A stretch of DNA of 64,000 bases, from positions 1,178,001 to 1,242,000 of the forward strand of contig CAWCPR010000001.1 in NCBI GenBank assembly GCA_963797475.1. Direction: 5' to 3'. The first letter of the stretch is position 1. The number at the start of each line of letters is the position of its first letter. The position numbers and the translations under genes were made by a program. The notes below the pieces were generated by a model. It was not told the DNA's origin, made no database searches, and was given only the letters and a program-made list of their open reading frames with translations. This stretch comes from CAWCPR01 sp963797475 (GTDB lineage Bacteria > Chloroflexota > Anaerolineae > Anaerolineales > UBA4823). Below, in pieces: positions 1 through 8,003 of the stretch.

Positions 1-1
1 T

Positions 2-772
2 AAACGGGCGCTGGTGACTGGCGCCAGCAAAGGCCTGGGGTATGCAACCGCCCTGGGCCTGGCAAAGGAAGGCTGCCGGGTGGCGATTAACAGTCGCAAT
101 GCGGACAGCCTGGCAGAAGCAGCCCTTAAAATCTCCGCAGAAACGGAGTACGAAGTCCTGGCATTTGCCGGAGATGTGACCGACCCGGCCTGCCCAGGTC
201 AGCTCATCCAAAAAACTGTGGATTCATTCGGCGGGCTCGACCTGCTGGTGACTAACTCCGGCGGGCCGCCATCCGGGAAGTTTGAAAGCTTTGAGGATGA
301 GGCCTGGCAGCACGCCTACGAGTTGAACCTGCTCAGCCATGTCCGCCTGATCCGGGCTGCCTTGCCCTATTTGCGCCAATCGAAAGCGCCCAGTGTCCTC
401 ACTGTTACCTCTTACTCGGTTAAACAACCTATTCCTAATCTGGTTCTTTCCAACAGTATCCGGGCTGCGACGGTTGGGCTGACCAAAACCCTGGCCTTGG
501 AACTGGGGGATGTCGGCATTCGCTTCAACTCGATCCTGCCGGCCTGGACCAACACGGAACGGGTGCACAATCTGATGGCCTCCAGGGCGAAGGAAAATGG
601 CACCAGCATCGAGGAAGAACTCGCCAACCAGGCGAAAGCCAGCCCATTTGGGCGCATGGGAACACCGGAAGAATTCGCCAATGCAGCGGTCTTCTTGCTT
701 TCGCCGGCCGCTTCTTATATCACGGGCGTCATGCTCAGCGTGGATGGCGGGATGTATAAGGCCACATACTAA
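2..772 (+). CDS. SDR family NAD(P)-dependent oxidoreductase, 5' partial
   Basis: Short-chain dehydrogenase/reductase with a Rossmann fold. The frame is open to the left edge (K-R-A-L-V-T-G-A-S-K-G-L-G), so the start lies outside the window and the GTG at 14 is the conserved Val of the first strand, not a start. The TGxxxGxG cofactor loop is at the N-terminus, the NSGGP equivalent of the NNAG motif is near residue 81 (counted from the GTG), and the C-terminal signature ending in a GGM is present. The usual YxxxK catalytic pair is not present: the aligned segment reads S-N-S-I-R after a QPIPNL stretch, so Tyr is replaced by Ser and Lys by Arg. This is typical of an atypical FabG-like subgroup. 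Substrate unknown. yjjX follows 43 bp downstream on the same strand. Confidence 0.9.
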   Translation, partial: KRALVTGASKGLGYATALGLAKEGCRVAINSRNADSLAEAALKISAETEYEVLAFAGDVTDPACPGQLIQKTVDSFGGLDLLVTNSGGPPSGKFESFEDEAWQHAYELNLLSHVRLIRAALPYLRQSKAPSVLTVTSYSVKQPIPNLVLSNSIRAATVGLTKTLALELGDVGIRFNSILPAWTNTERVHNLMASRAKENGTSIEEELANQAKASPFGRMGTPEEFANAAVFLLSPAASYITGVMLSVDGGMYKATY

Positions 773-815
773 TCTCTTGAAGGAGCTAAACCCCAAGCGT
801 GGATCCATTACCCCG

Positions 816-1358
816 ATGAAAACAATCGTATTAGCCTCCCATAACCCGGTTAAGATTCAGGCGACGAAAACCGGATTCCAGGATATGTTCCCGAACGAAG
901 GTTTTGAGATAAGAACCGTTTCAGCGCCTTCCGGCGTGGGTGACCAACCGATGTCGAGCGCAGAGACGCTCCTGGGAGCGCAAAACCGGGCGGAAAACGC
1001 CGCCCGACTGTCGCCAGAAGCAGATTTTTGGGTTGGCATTGAAGGCGGCGTTGAGGCGTTGGGCAGCGATCTGACCGCTTTTGCCTGGGTTTTTATCCGC
1101 TCCAAAGACAGGACGGGGAAAAGTAAAACCGGCACCTTTTTCCTGCCCCCCAAAGTCGCCTGGCTGGTACGGCAAGGGAAGGAATTGGGAGAGGCCGACG
1201 ACATCGTTTTCGCAAAGTCAAACTCAAAACAGGCCAATGGCGCCATCGGGCTGCTCACCGGAGATGTGATTGACCGCGCCAGCCTATATGCCCAGGCAGT
1301 CGTCCTGGCCCTGGTGCCATTTAAAAACGCTGAATTGTACGCCGCGGGAGGGAAATAA
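816..1358 (+). CDS. yjjX: Inosine/xanthosine triphosphatase (YjjX family)
   Basis: A 180-residue protein of the YjjX/PRRC1-like NTPase family, which hydrolyses non-canonical purine triphosphates (ITP, XTP) and keeps them out of nucleic acids. The N-terminus has the family's SHNPVK strand-loop (residues 7-12), and the central GIEGG motif sits where the family binds substrate and metal. Length matches the family (170-180). The ATG at 816 was chosen because homology begins directly there. The open frame extends further upstream but overlaps the SDR gene and reads as nonsense. It ends 8 bp before the convergent rsfS gene. Confidence 0.9.
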   Translation: MKTIVLASHNPVKIQATKTGFQDMFPNEGFEIRTVSAPSGVGDQPMSSAETLLGAQNRAENAARLSPEADFWVGIEGGVEALGSDLTAFAWVFIRSKDRTGKSKTGTFFLPPKVAWLVRQGKELGEADDIVFAKSNSKQANGAIGLLTGDVIDRASLYAQAVVLALVPFKNAELYAAGGK

Positions 1359-1366
1359 ACCAGGCC

Positions 1367-1711
1367 TCATTGCAGCCGGAGTAAAACTTTACCTCTCCCC
1401 CATAATTCCTCAAGCCGGTAATAGTCTCGCCGGTCTGGCGAAAACAAGTGCAAGATTACATCCCCAAAGTCGACCAGGATCCAACCGTCGACGGCCTCAC
1501 CTTCCGCTCGGCTGCGAATGCGGAAATCTTTGCGAACTTTTTCCACAGCGCTGTCTGCCAGGGCCTGCAGCATCCGGTGGCTGGTGCCCGAGCAAATCAC
1601 AAAATAATCTGCAAAATCGCTGATCTCATGGATATCCAAAAGCAGGATATCTTCTCCTTTTTTATCTTCCAAGCTATCGACAATCGCTCGAGCCAGTTCT
1701 AAAGTATCCAG
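1367..1711 (-). CDS. rsfS: Ribosomal silencing factor RsfS, probable CTG start
   Basis: RsfS/Iojap protein, which binds uL14 on the 50S subunit and blocks subunit joining during starvation. The core shows the family's LDI..ISDFADYFVI and DGWILVDFGDVILHLF-type segments. The first ordinary start is a TTG at 1672, but the family's N-terminal helix (D-T-L-E-L-A-R-A-I-V-D-S-L) is encoded upstream of it. The frame closes with an in-frame TGA at 1717-1715, two codons before a CTG at 1711-1709. A good GAGGTG Shine-Dalgarno lies at 1721-1716, with AGG six bases from the CTG. A CTG start giving 114 residues therefore fits best. A sequence error is the alternative. Confidence 0.87.
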   Translation of the reverse strand: MDTLELARAIVDSLEDKKGEDILLLDIHEISDFADYFVICSGTSHRMLQALADSAVEKVRKDFRIRSRAEGEAVDGWILVDFGDVILHLFSPDRRDYYRLEELWGRGKVLLRLQ

Positions 1712-1779
1712 TTTTCACCTCGTAAGAGTATACCTGCGAAATAGGGATTATAAAATTTCAACCCATTTTATTTTATTCT

Positions 1780-2361
1780 TCATTGACCAAGTGGTAAAGT
1801 GAATATGCGGGAATAAACGGCGCCGCTTGGGCGTAAGTCGCTGCGGTATAAATGAACGCTTTGGATGCGAGTCGCCCCCAAAAACCCAACCCTATATTTA
1901 CTTAAAACCTCGCTGATCCGGCGAAGATCTTCCGCTGCAGCGTTCCGAGAAACTCTGCCCAAGGTTAAATGGGGTGAAAAAGGACGGTTCTCATGGGCAT
2001 ACCCCAGGCGGGCTGTTTCCGCTTCTATGCCGCGCTGCACCCCCAGCAGATCTGGCGGCGCTTCGACGCCAACCCAAATAACACGCGGCCGGTGGGCTGA
2101 AGGAAAGCTCCCTAATTCCCCGACGCTGATTTCAAAGGATGAGTGGCTTTTGATCTCGGTGTGCAAGTTCTTCTTGAGCATTTCCAGGCTGGCAAGGGAA
2201 ACATCACCCAGAAATTTCAAGCTGAGATGTATGTTTTCGACGGGCACCCAGCGTATTGGAACCCCATTCAATCGTTGTTTAAGCTGGACGGAGACTTCTT
2301 CCAATCGTCGGTAGATTTCTGGCGATAAATCGATGGCAACAAATGCACGAATTACAGACAA
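1780..2361 (-). CDS. thpR: RNA 2',3'-cyclic phosphodiesterase (2H family)
   Basis: A 193-residue 2H phosphoesterase of the ThpR/LigT family, which opens 2',3'-cyclic phosphates on RNA ends. Both catalytic HxT/Sx motifs are visible: HLSL at residues 45-48 and HLTL at 131-134. The family opening (I-R-A-F-V-A-I-D-L) starts right after the initiator, a TTG at 2361, preceded by a GAGG about 8 bases upstream. It lies upstream of rsfS on the same strand with a 68-bp gap. Confidence 0.92.
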   Translation of the reverse strand: MSVIRAFVAIDLSPEIYRRLEEVSVQLKQRLNGVPIRWVPVENIHLSLKFLGDVSLASLEMLKKNLHTEIKSHSSFEISVGELGSFPSAHRPRVIWVGVEAPPDLLGVQRGIEAETARLGYAHENRPFSPHLTLGRVSRNAAAEDLRRISEVLSKYRVGFLGATRIQSVHLYRSDLRPSGAVYSRIFTLPLGQ

Positions 2362-2503
2362 AGGTGCGCCTCAAAACACTCAACGTCGTTGGGTGTGATT
2401 TCATAGTCTGGCTGCCTGGAAATCAAGTCGCCGATCGGTAATTTCATTCAGGTTTCTTGCGGGAAGAAGGGATCGCCTTCAACACCACGATACGGAAAAA
2501 CTG

Positions 2504-2896
2504 TCATTTCGTCGGATAAGAAGGTTGAATCACCTTTTCGACAGCCTTCTTAAGATCTAAAAACGCGACCGGTTTAGTCAAATAGACAGACGCCCCCGCG
2601 TCTAGGCCCTGCTTGATGTCTGAAGGCAGGCTTTTAGCGGAAACCACAATCACCGGTATTTGCGCAAGGCGCGGATCGCGACGCATGTATGCCAATACTT
2701 CCAATCCGGAGAGGTCCGGCATCATCAAATCCAGAACAACTGCGTCTGGTTTTTCATTTGTGAGCAGACTGATCGCCGCAGCACCCCCATAGCATTTAAG
2801 GACGCGATAACCGCTCAAACGCATCATTTCGGCAAACATCTCTGCGGTATCCGGCTCATCCTCAACAATAATGATCGTTTTTGCTTCTGGTATCAT
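2504..2896 (-). CDS. Single-domain response regulator (CheY-like)
   Basis: A 130-residue stand-alone receiver domain. The acidic pair is in VEDEP at residues 11-15, the phospho-acceptor is Asp56 in VVLDLMMPD, the switch Ser is in VVSAKS near 86, and the conserved Lys is K108 in YLTKP. There is no output domain, so it likely works through protein contacts or a phosphorelay. No kinase gene is adjacent, so the partner cannot be inferred. Confidence 0.92.
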   Translation of the reverse strand: MIPEAKTIIIVEDEPDTAEMFAEMMRLSGYRVLKCYGGAAAISLLTNEKPDAVVLDLMMPDLSGLEVLAYMRRDPRLAQIPVIVVSAKSLPSDIKQGLDAGASVYLTKPVAFLDLKKAVEKVIQPSYPTK

Positions 2897-3034
2897 TGTA
2901 AGCCTTCCTTGGTCATGGAGTGCAATCCATCGATCGAGTTGTGGAAATGCCGACCATTGGTGCTGGAGCAGTCATTTGTTAATGAAAATAGCACAAGTTT
3001 GACAAGATGGCAATAGGCTAAGTGCACTAATTGG

Positions 3035-4426
3035 TTATCCACTTAACTCCAAAAGGCGCTGGTAATCTTCAGGGGTGTCCACATCTAAAACCAGATTAGG
3101 GTCGTGCCAGGGCAGCCATTCGACCCGATAGCGGCTGAACAGCGCCCGCCCGCCGCTGTCGCCGGTTAATTCGAGCAGTTGCGGGAAAGCGGCGCGATCG
3201 AACAGGACCGGGTTGGCGCGACGGCCATCTGCCTGAGGGGCCACCACCGGGGAAAGTGACCGCTGGTGAAGTTCTACAAGGCTGCGAAGAAGCCTTTCAG
3301 GAACCTGCGGTTGGTCGGATAGCATAAAAATAGCTGAGCCTGTGGCCTCAGGCAGGCTGCGTACGCCAGCCGCGACGGAGGTGCTCTGGCCTTCCTCCCA
3401 GCGCGGGTTGAAGACGATTTGAACCGGCAAGCCTTCAAGCGCGGCTTGAACCAATTCGGCGTACGCCCCGGTGACTACCACTACCTTCGAGAGGCCCGCA
3501 GCAACAGCAGTGCAAGCAATGTGCCGGATGAACGGCTCGCCATGCCAATCCAGAAGCTGCTTGGGCTGTCCGAAGCGTTGCGAGGCGCCCCCGGCAAGAA
3601 TGATGGCCGCATCCCGCTCGGATACTGCGAAAACTTCGCTCGAGGCTTTGGGTTCTTTCAGAGAGGCGATCAATACCGAAGCGTAATCATTCTCTAATAG
3701 CTCAGCCAGGCGCAGCGCCTGGCCCTGTCTTTCGGCGCTATCCGCCTGGTTCAAAAGCGCAACGGCTCGGACGCCTTTCGGGCTATTCTTCAGCCCGCCT
3801 TTGGGGCTGGTGAACACTCGCCTCAGCGATTCCACGCTGATCTCGCTGCCTGGCACCTGCTCGCACAGGCTGGCAAATAATTCAGGGCGGTGCACCCATT
3901 CCTGCGCCAGCGGTCTTCCCAGGGCGGACAACCCAGCCACGACAACCACCGTATCGACCCAGGGCGGCAGCGCCGGTTCATGGTCGCCGGGCGCTTTCAC
4001 CGGCCTCTGGCGCGAGCCATCGGCTTCGATTAACAAGGGCAGCCTGGCTTCAGGGTGCAGCGCCGGCGGGTCGTTCAGTCCCCCATCTGCCAGGTGCAGC
4101 AACCGCTCCATCCTGCTGAGATCCAGCCCGGCTGTCCGCCCGGCTTCGACCTCTGGGCCGGTCAACAATACGATGCCATCCGGCAGGCGCCCCTGGAGCG
4201 CGGTCACTTCCTCAGGCGTTTCGACACAAAAATGGTGATCCGCGAGCGAAAGCTGGCTGTGCGCCAGGTGTGTTGTGGCGCTCACCAGGACGGTTCTGGG
4301 ATCTCCGGACCGCCCGGCTCCCAGCAGCTCGCCCGCCAGGCGAAACATAGCGGTCGTCTTTCCCCCGGCTCCAACCAGAGCCAGACGAGGATAATCTCCA
4401 AGCCGCAAAGCTTTCAGCAAGTTCAT
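3035..4426 (-). CDS. YqeC-MocA fusion: molybdenum hydroxylase accessory protein with nucleotidyltransferase
   Basis: A 463-residue two-domain protein. Residues 1-260 match YqeC, a putative ATPase tied to selenium-dependent molybdenum hydroxylases, with a P-loop-like GAGGKTT at 19-25 and a LIEADGSR motif. Residues 271-463 match MocA/MobA-type nucleotidyltransferases (LAGGxSxRxGxxK at 277-289, SDQPQ near 100 residues into the domain), which attach CMP or GMP to molybdopterin. The start is the ATG at 4426, one base after the yqeB stop; the frame extends upstream but only inside yqeB. The fusion and the operon position imply maturation of the molybdenum hydroxylases encoded upstream. Confidence 0.88.
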   Translation of the reverse strand: MNLLKALRLGDYPRLALVGAGGKTTAMFRLAGELLGAGRSGDPRTVLVSATTHLAHSQLSLADHHFCVETPEEVTALQGRLPDGIVLLTGPEVEAGRTAGLDLSRMERLLHLADGGLNDPPALHPEARLPLLIEADGSRQRPVKAPGDHEPALPPWVDTVVVVAGLSALGRPLAQEWVHRPELFASLCEQVPGSEISVESLRRVFTSPKGGLKNSPKGVRAVALLNQADSAERQGQALRLAELLENDYASVLIASLKEPKASSEVFAVSERDAAIILAGGASQRFGQPKQLLDWHGEPFIRHIACTAVAAGLSKVVVVTGAYAELVQAALEGLPVQIVFNPRWEEGQSTSVAAGVRSLPEATGSAIFMLSDQPQVPERLLRSLVELHQRSLSPVVAPQADGRRANPVLFDRAAFPQLLELTGDSGGRALFSRYRVEWLPWHDPNLVLDVDTPEDYQRLLELSG

Positions 4427-4427
4427 C

Positions 4428-5258
4428 TCAGTCCCAGAGCCGCGCCCGTACATCTGCCCGCGTGAGGATGGCTTCCAGCACGCCGCCGGCGACCGCCAGC
4501 GATTTATCCGAGACCTGGGTGCAATATCGCGGGTCATCGCGCGGATCCACGTCGCCAATCTTTGTGCCGGTCTTAACCTGCACGCCGTCATGCAAGAGCC
4601 CGCGCAATACGCCGGCAAAAGGCGCATGCACGGCCTGCCCCGCGACTTGAGCGACCACCTGTTGGGCCTCCAGGTGCGATCCGATAGCCGCTTGCGCTTT
4701 CATTACGCCATCCGCGGGAGCGCGTAAAACCCGCTCTGCACGTTTCTCCCCGACCAACTCGGGCAAACCGGTGTCCGCCTGGGCTGTGCCTTGCCAGATC
4801 ACCCGACCGAGATAATGGCCGCGGTTCGTTTCGATCACGGCATGGCAATTCTCTCCGGCGACAAAGCCAGGCCCCAGGCCTATAACCAGATTGGCTGCCT
4901 GCATACCCGATTCAGGAGGCTGTTTGATCATTCGGGCGTCTACAACGATATCGATATCCGGAGCAGCAGGGATTCCTGCCATGGTCTGAATGATCTCTGC
5001 CGCCGGATCCACCAGAACCGGGATCACGCCAAACTCGAGCAGCGCCAGCGCCTGCTGCGGGCTGTCTACAAGGCGAGCAGCAACCTCTTCTACAGTTGCA
5101 CGCCCCTCGTAGACAGCTTCGGCGAAAGCGACGAGCCTGCGTACGACCAGTGGTTGGGGCAGCTCGGCGATCAGCACCTGCAGGCCGGCCCGGTGCAGCC
5201 GCAGCGCCACACCGCTCGCCAGATCGCCCCCACCCCGAATCAACACCAGTGCGCCCAT
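4428..5258 (-). CDS. yqeB: Selenium-dependent molybdenum hydroxylase system protein YqeB (EF2563 family)
   Basis: A 276-residue member of the EF2563/YqeB family, which co-occurs with xanthine dehydrogenases that need a labile selenium ligand. The N-terminal LIRGGGDLASGVA stretch is the family's Rossmann-like loop. The C-terminal third (R-A-P-A-D-G, then G..V..G..V.APF.G.LRGLLHDG) resembles a lipoyl-like barrel. The ATG at 5258 leaves an 8-bp gap after ppc; an upstream in-frame ATG at 5294 would overlap ppc by 29 bp. Translationally close to the YqeC-MocA gene. Whether this organism makes selenophosphate cannot be seen here. Confidence 0.85.
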   Translation of the reverse strand: MGALVLIRGGGDLASGVALRLHRAGLQVLIAELPQPLVVRRLVAFAEAVYEGRATVEEVAARLVDSPQQALALLEFGVIPVLVDPAAEIIQTMAGIPAAPDIDIVVDARMIKQPPESGMQAANLVIGLGPGFVAGENCHAVIETNRGHYLGRVIWQGTAQADTGLPELVGEKRAERVLRAPADGVMKAQAAIGSHLEAQQVVAQVAGQAVHAPFAGVLRGLLHDGVQVKTGTKIGDVDPRDDPRYCTQVSDKSLAVAGGVLEAILTRADVRARLWD

Positions 5259-5265
5259 CTCGGCA

Positions 5266-7992
5266 TCACCCCGTATTACGCAGCCCGGAGGCAATCCCGT
5301 TAATGGTCAGAACGATCACATCCCGCAGCAACTCAGCCTGCGGGCCGTCCAGGTCGGGTAAAGCCCGCAGCCGGCGAAGCGTTTCAACCTGGATGTAATT
5401 CAATGGATCGACATATGGGTTTCGCAGGTGCACAGAACGTTGGATCACCGGCTCGGCCTCCATCAGCTCATTATGCCCGGAAATTTCCAGAACTGCATCA
5501 CAGGTGCGCTGGTACTCATCCAGGATCATTGCAAATATTGGATCGGCGAAATCACGCTGGGGCACCAGGCCGGCGTAAAGCGCCGCAATACCCATATCCG
5601 CCTTCAACAGGGACATCTCGGTATTGTCCAGCAATGCACTGAAGAAGGGCCAGGAGGCGTACATCTCTTGCAAGCGTCCCAGGGGTATGGGGCGGGCAAG
5701 ACAAGCCCGCAAACCGGTCCCCAGCCCGTACCAGCCGGGCAAGTTGAAGCGGCTCTGCATCCAGGAGAAGACCCAGGGAATGGCGCGAATTTTCAGCACC
5801 GAAGCGCCTCCACCCCAGCGCGCTGCCGGCCGCGAGCCGATTTGCAAACGTTTAATCTCATCCAAAGGCGTCGCCAGTTGCCAGAAGTCCATAAAGCCAT
5901 GGGTGCCATACACCAGGCTGCGGTAAGATTCCATTGCCGCGACGGCCATGATGTCCATTGACTCACGCCAGGAGTCTGGCAAACGCTCTCCCTTGCCCCT
6001 TGCCAGCGGAGCTGAGGCAAGCAGAACCGCGTTGACGATCTGCTCGAGGTGGCGATAGGCCAATTGAGGGTTCGCATAGCGTGAGCTGATAATCTCACCC
6101 TGCTCAGTCAGGCGAAAATGCCCGTTGACGGTGCCGGGAGGCTGGGCCCGTATGGCGCGATTAGCCGGACCGCCGCCGCGGGCGACCGTCCCACCCCGGC
6201 CATGGAACAGCGTGACCTTCACGCCGTGTTTTCGGCAGACGCGCACGATGTTTTCCTGAGCCTTGTAGAGCGCCCAGTTCGCAGCCAGGTAGCCGCCATC
6301 CTTATTGCTGTCGGAATAGCCGATCATAACAATTTGGTGATTCTGGCAGGTCTCAAGATGTTTGCGGTAGGACTCCAGGAGAAACAAGCTGGATAAAATA
6401 TCCGCCGCATCGTCCAGGTCTTCCAGGGTCTCGAACAGCGGAACGATCTGCAGGCCATCGGCGCAGCCCGTCCAATATGCCAGCAGCAGCACGGTGAGCA
6501 CATCCGCAGCATCGCGCGTCATCGAGATAATGAACGGTCCCAACAGTTCGGGTCCGTAGACATCCCGGGCGCGGGCGATCAACTGAAACAGCGCCCAGGT
6601 CTCGGCGGTTTCTGGGGTAATGCCTGGGTGAGGGGCGAGCTCAGGTTTACCTTCTTTAAGCAAACGCGCCAAAAGTTCTAAACGCGCCGGCGCTGCATCT
6701 TGCTCAAACGTTGTAGCGATCCCCAAGGCGCGCAGCACTTCCCCTAATGCGGCGTTTAAACGGGAGGAATCTTCGCGCACATCCAGGCGAGCGGACTGCA
6801 GGCCAAAGATATCGAGCTGGCGTCTCACAGTCCGCAACCGCTCGCGGGCGATGGGCCTGGGCAGCGCTCTTTGGATCATGTCCAGTGGGACAGTAAAATC
6901 CTCGATCCTGGCGCGGGCCCTATGGCGTTCCCTGGAGAGCAGGCGCGCCTTCATATCGTCTTTGGAGGCCTGCGCCAGGTCGTCGGCGAGCAAGGAAAGC
7001 GTCAGGCGGTAAGGTTCGTTAGAGTAGCGCTGTTCCAGATAGGCTACGTGTCCCGGCAAAGGCCGCCGGTTTTCAAACCAGGTCTCCATTTCCGGCGGCA
7101 AGGGGACCCGCCGGACGCTGACGCTCAATCGGCGCGCCAGGTCTTGCAGCGATTGGCGGTGTTTCTCAACCGCCATCCCGCGGTGTAAGCGCAGGGTCTC
7201 GGCAGTCACTTCAGCCGTGACGTTGGGATTGCCATCCCGATCCCCGCCAATCCAGGAGGCCAGGCGCAGCCAGTCCGGGTTGACGGTCAGGCCGGGATAA
7301 TACTGTTCCAGGGCCGCCTCCAGCTTGGCATAAATTTCCGGCAGAACCTCCCAAAAGATCTCGTCAATAAAATAAAGGCCGGTACGGACCTCGTCCGTTA
7401 CCGCCGGACGGGCAGTGCGGGAACGATCGGTCAGCCATAACGTCGTGATCTCGGCATGCAGCGCCGCCTGGCGAGCCTCAACTTCTTCGGGCAGGAGTTC
7501 CATGGTGCCCAAATCGTGCAGGGCGTCGGCGACCCTGCGCAGCTTGGAGAGGATTGTACGGCGTTTGGCTTCGGTGGGATGGGCAGTCAGGACCAGCTCA
7601 ATCGAGAGGTCCTGGATAAGGGCCGCTATCTCCTGCCGGGTGGCTCCACCTGCGTGTAGAATGGCAATCGCTTCGCCAATCGAATCGTGGATAGGTTCGG
7701 GATATTTTCCCTGGCGAAGCTGGTTCAGGACCCCGACCCGGTAGTTCTCCTCGGCCAGGTTGACCAGGTCAAAGTACAGGCTGAAAGCAGCCGAGACAGC
7801 CCGAGAAGAGTCCGGAGACAGGCTCTCAACCTCTTGCGCCAGGTCCTGTGCGGCTCCTTCATCCCCGGACCGGCGCGCCTTGGCGAACAGGCGAATGCGT
7901 TCTTCCAATTCAAAAATGCCGGGAGCCTCCTGTTCGGAGATTACCTTCCCCAGAATGTCACCCAGTAAATGAATGGACTCAGAGAGATCCAT
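5266..7992 (-). CDS. ppc: Phosphoenolpyruvate carboxylase
   Basis: A 908-residue bacterial-type PEP carboxylase that converts PEP and bicarbonate to oxaloacetate (anaplerosis). The catalytic His is H138 in VLTAHPTEAKRRT, the Lys signature is in GYSDSNKDGG, and the mobile loop FHGRGGTVARGGGP is intact. The length is normal for the family and the C-terminus (ASGLRNTG) matches the conserved end with a terminal Gly. It lies 11 bp after the Mo-subunit gene, probably in the same transcript. Nothing suggests a special link to the hydroxylases other than position. Confidence 0.97.
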   Translation of the reverse strand: MDLSESIHLLGDILGKVISEQEAPGIFELEERIRLFAKARRSGDEGAAQDLAQEVESLSPDSSRAVSAAFSLYFDLVNLAEENYRVGVLNQLRQGKYPEPIHDSIGEAIAILHAGGATRQEIAALIQDLSIELVLTAHPTEAKRRTILSKLRRVADALHDLGTMELLPEEVEARQAALHAEITTLWLTDRSRTARPAVTDEVRTGLYFIDEIFWEVLPEIYAKLEAALEQYYPGLTVNPDWLRLASWIGGDRDGNPNVTAEVTAETLRLHRGMAVEKHRQSLQDLARRLSVSVRRVPLPPEMETWFENRRPLPGHVAYLEQRYSNEPYRLTLSLLADDLAQASKDDMKARLLSRERHRARARIEDFTVPLDMIQRALPRPIARERLRTVRRQLDIFGLQSARLDVREDSSRLNAALGEVLRALGIATTFEQDAAPARLELLARLLKEGKPELAPHPGITPETAETWALFQLIARARDVYGPELLGPFIISMTRDAADVLTVLLLAYWTGCADGLQIVPLFETLEDLDDAADILSSLFLLESYRKHLETCQNHQIVMIGYSDSNKDGGYLAANWALYKAQENIVRVCRKHGVKVTLFHGRGGTVARGGGPANRAIRAQPPGTVNGHFRLTEQGEIISSRYANPQLAYRHLEQIVNAVLLASAPLARGKGERLPDSWRESMDIMAVAAMESYRSLVYGTHGFMDFWQLATPLDEIKRLQIGSRPAARWGGGASVLKIRAIPWVFSWMQSRFNLPGWYGLGTGLRACLARPIPLGRLQEMYASWPFFSALLDNTEMSLLKADMGIAALYAGLVPQRDFADPIFAMILDEYQRTCDAVLEISGHNELMEAEPVIQRSVHLRNPYVDPLNYIQVETLRRLRALPDLDGPQAELLRDVIVLTINGIASGLRNTG

Positions 7993-8003
7993 TAAAAACC
8001 CGT

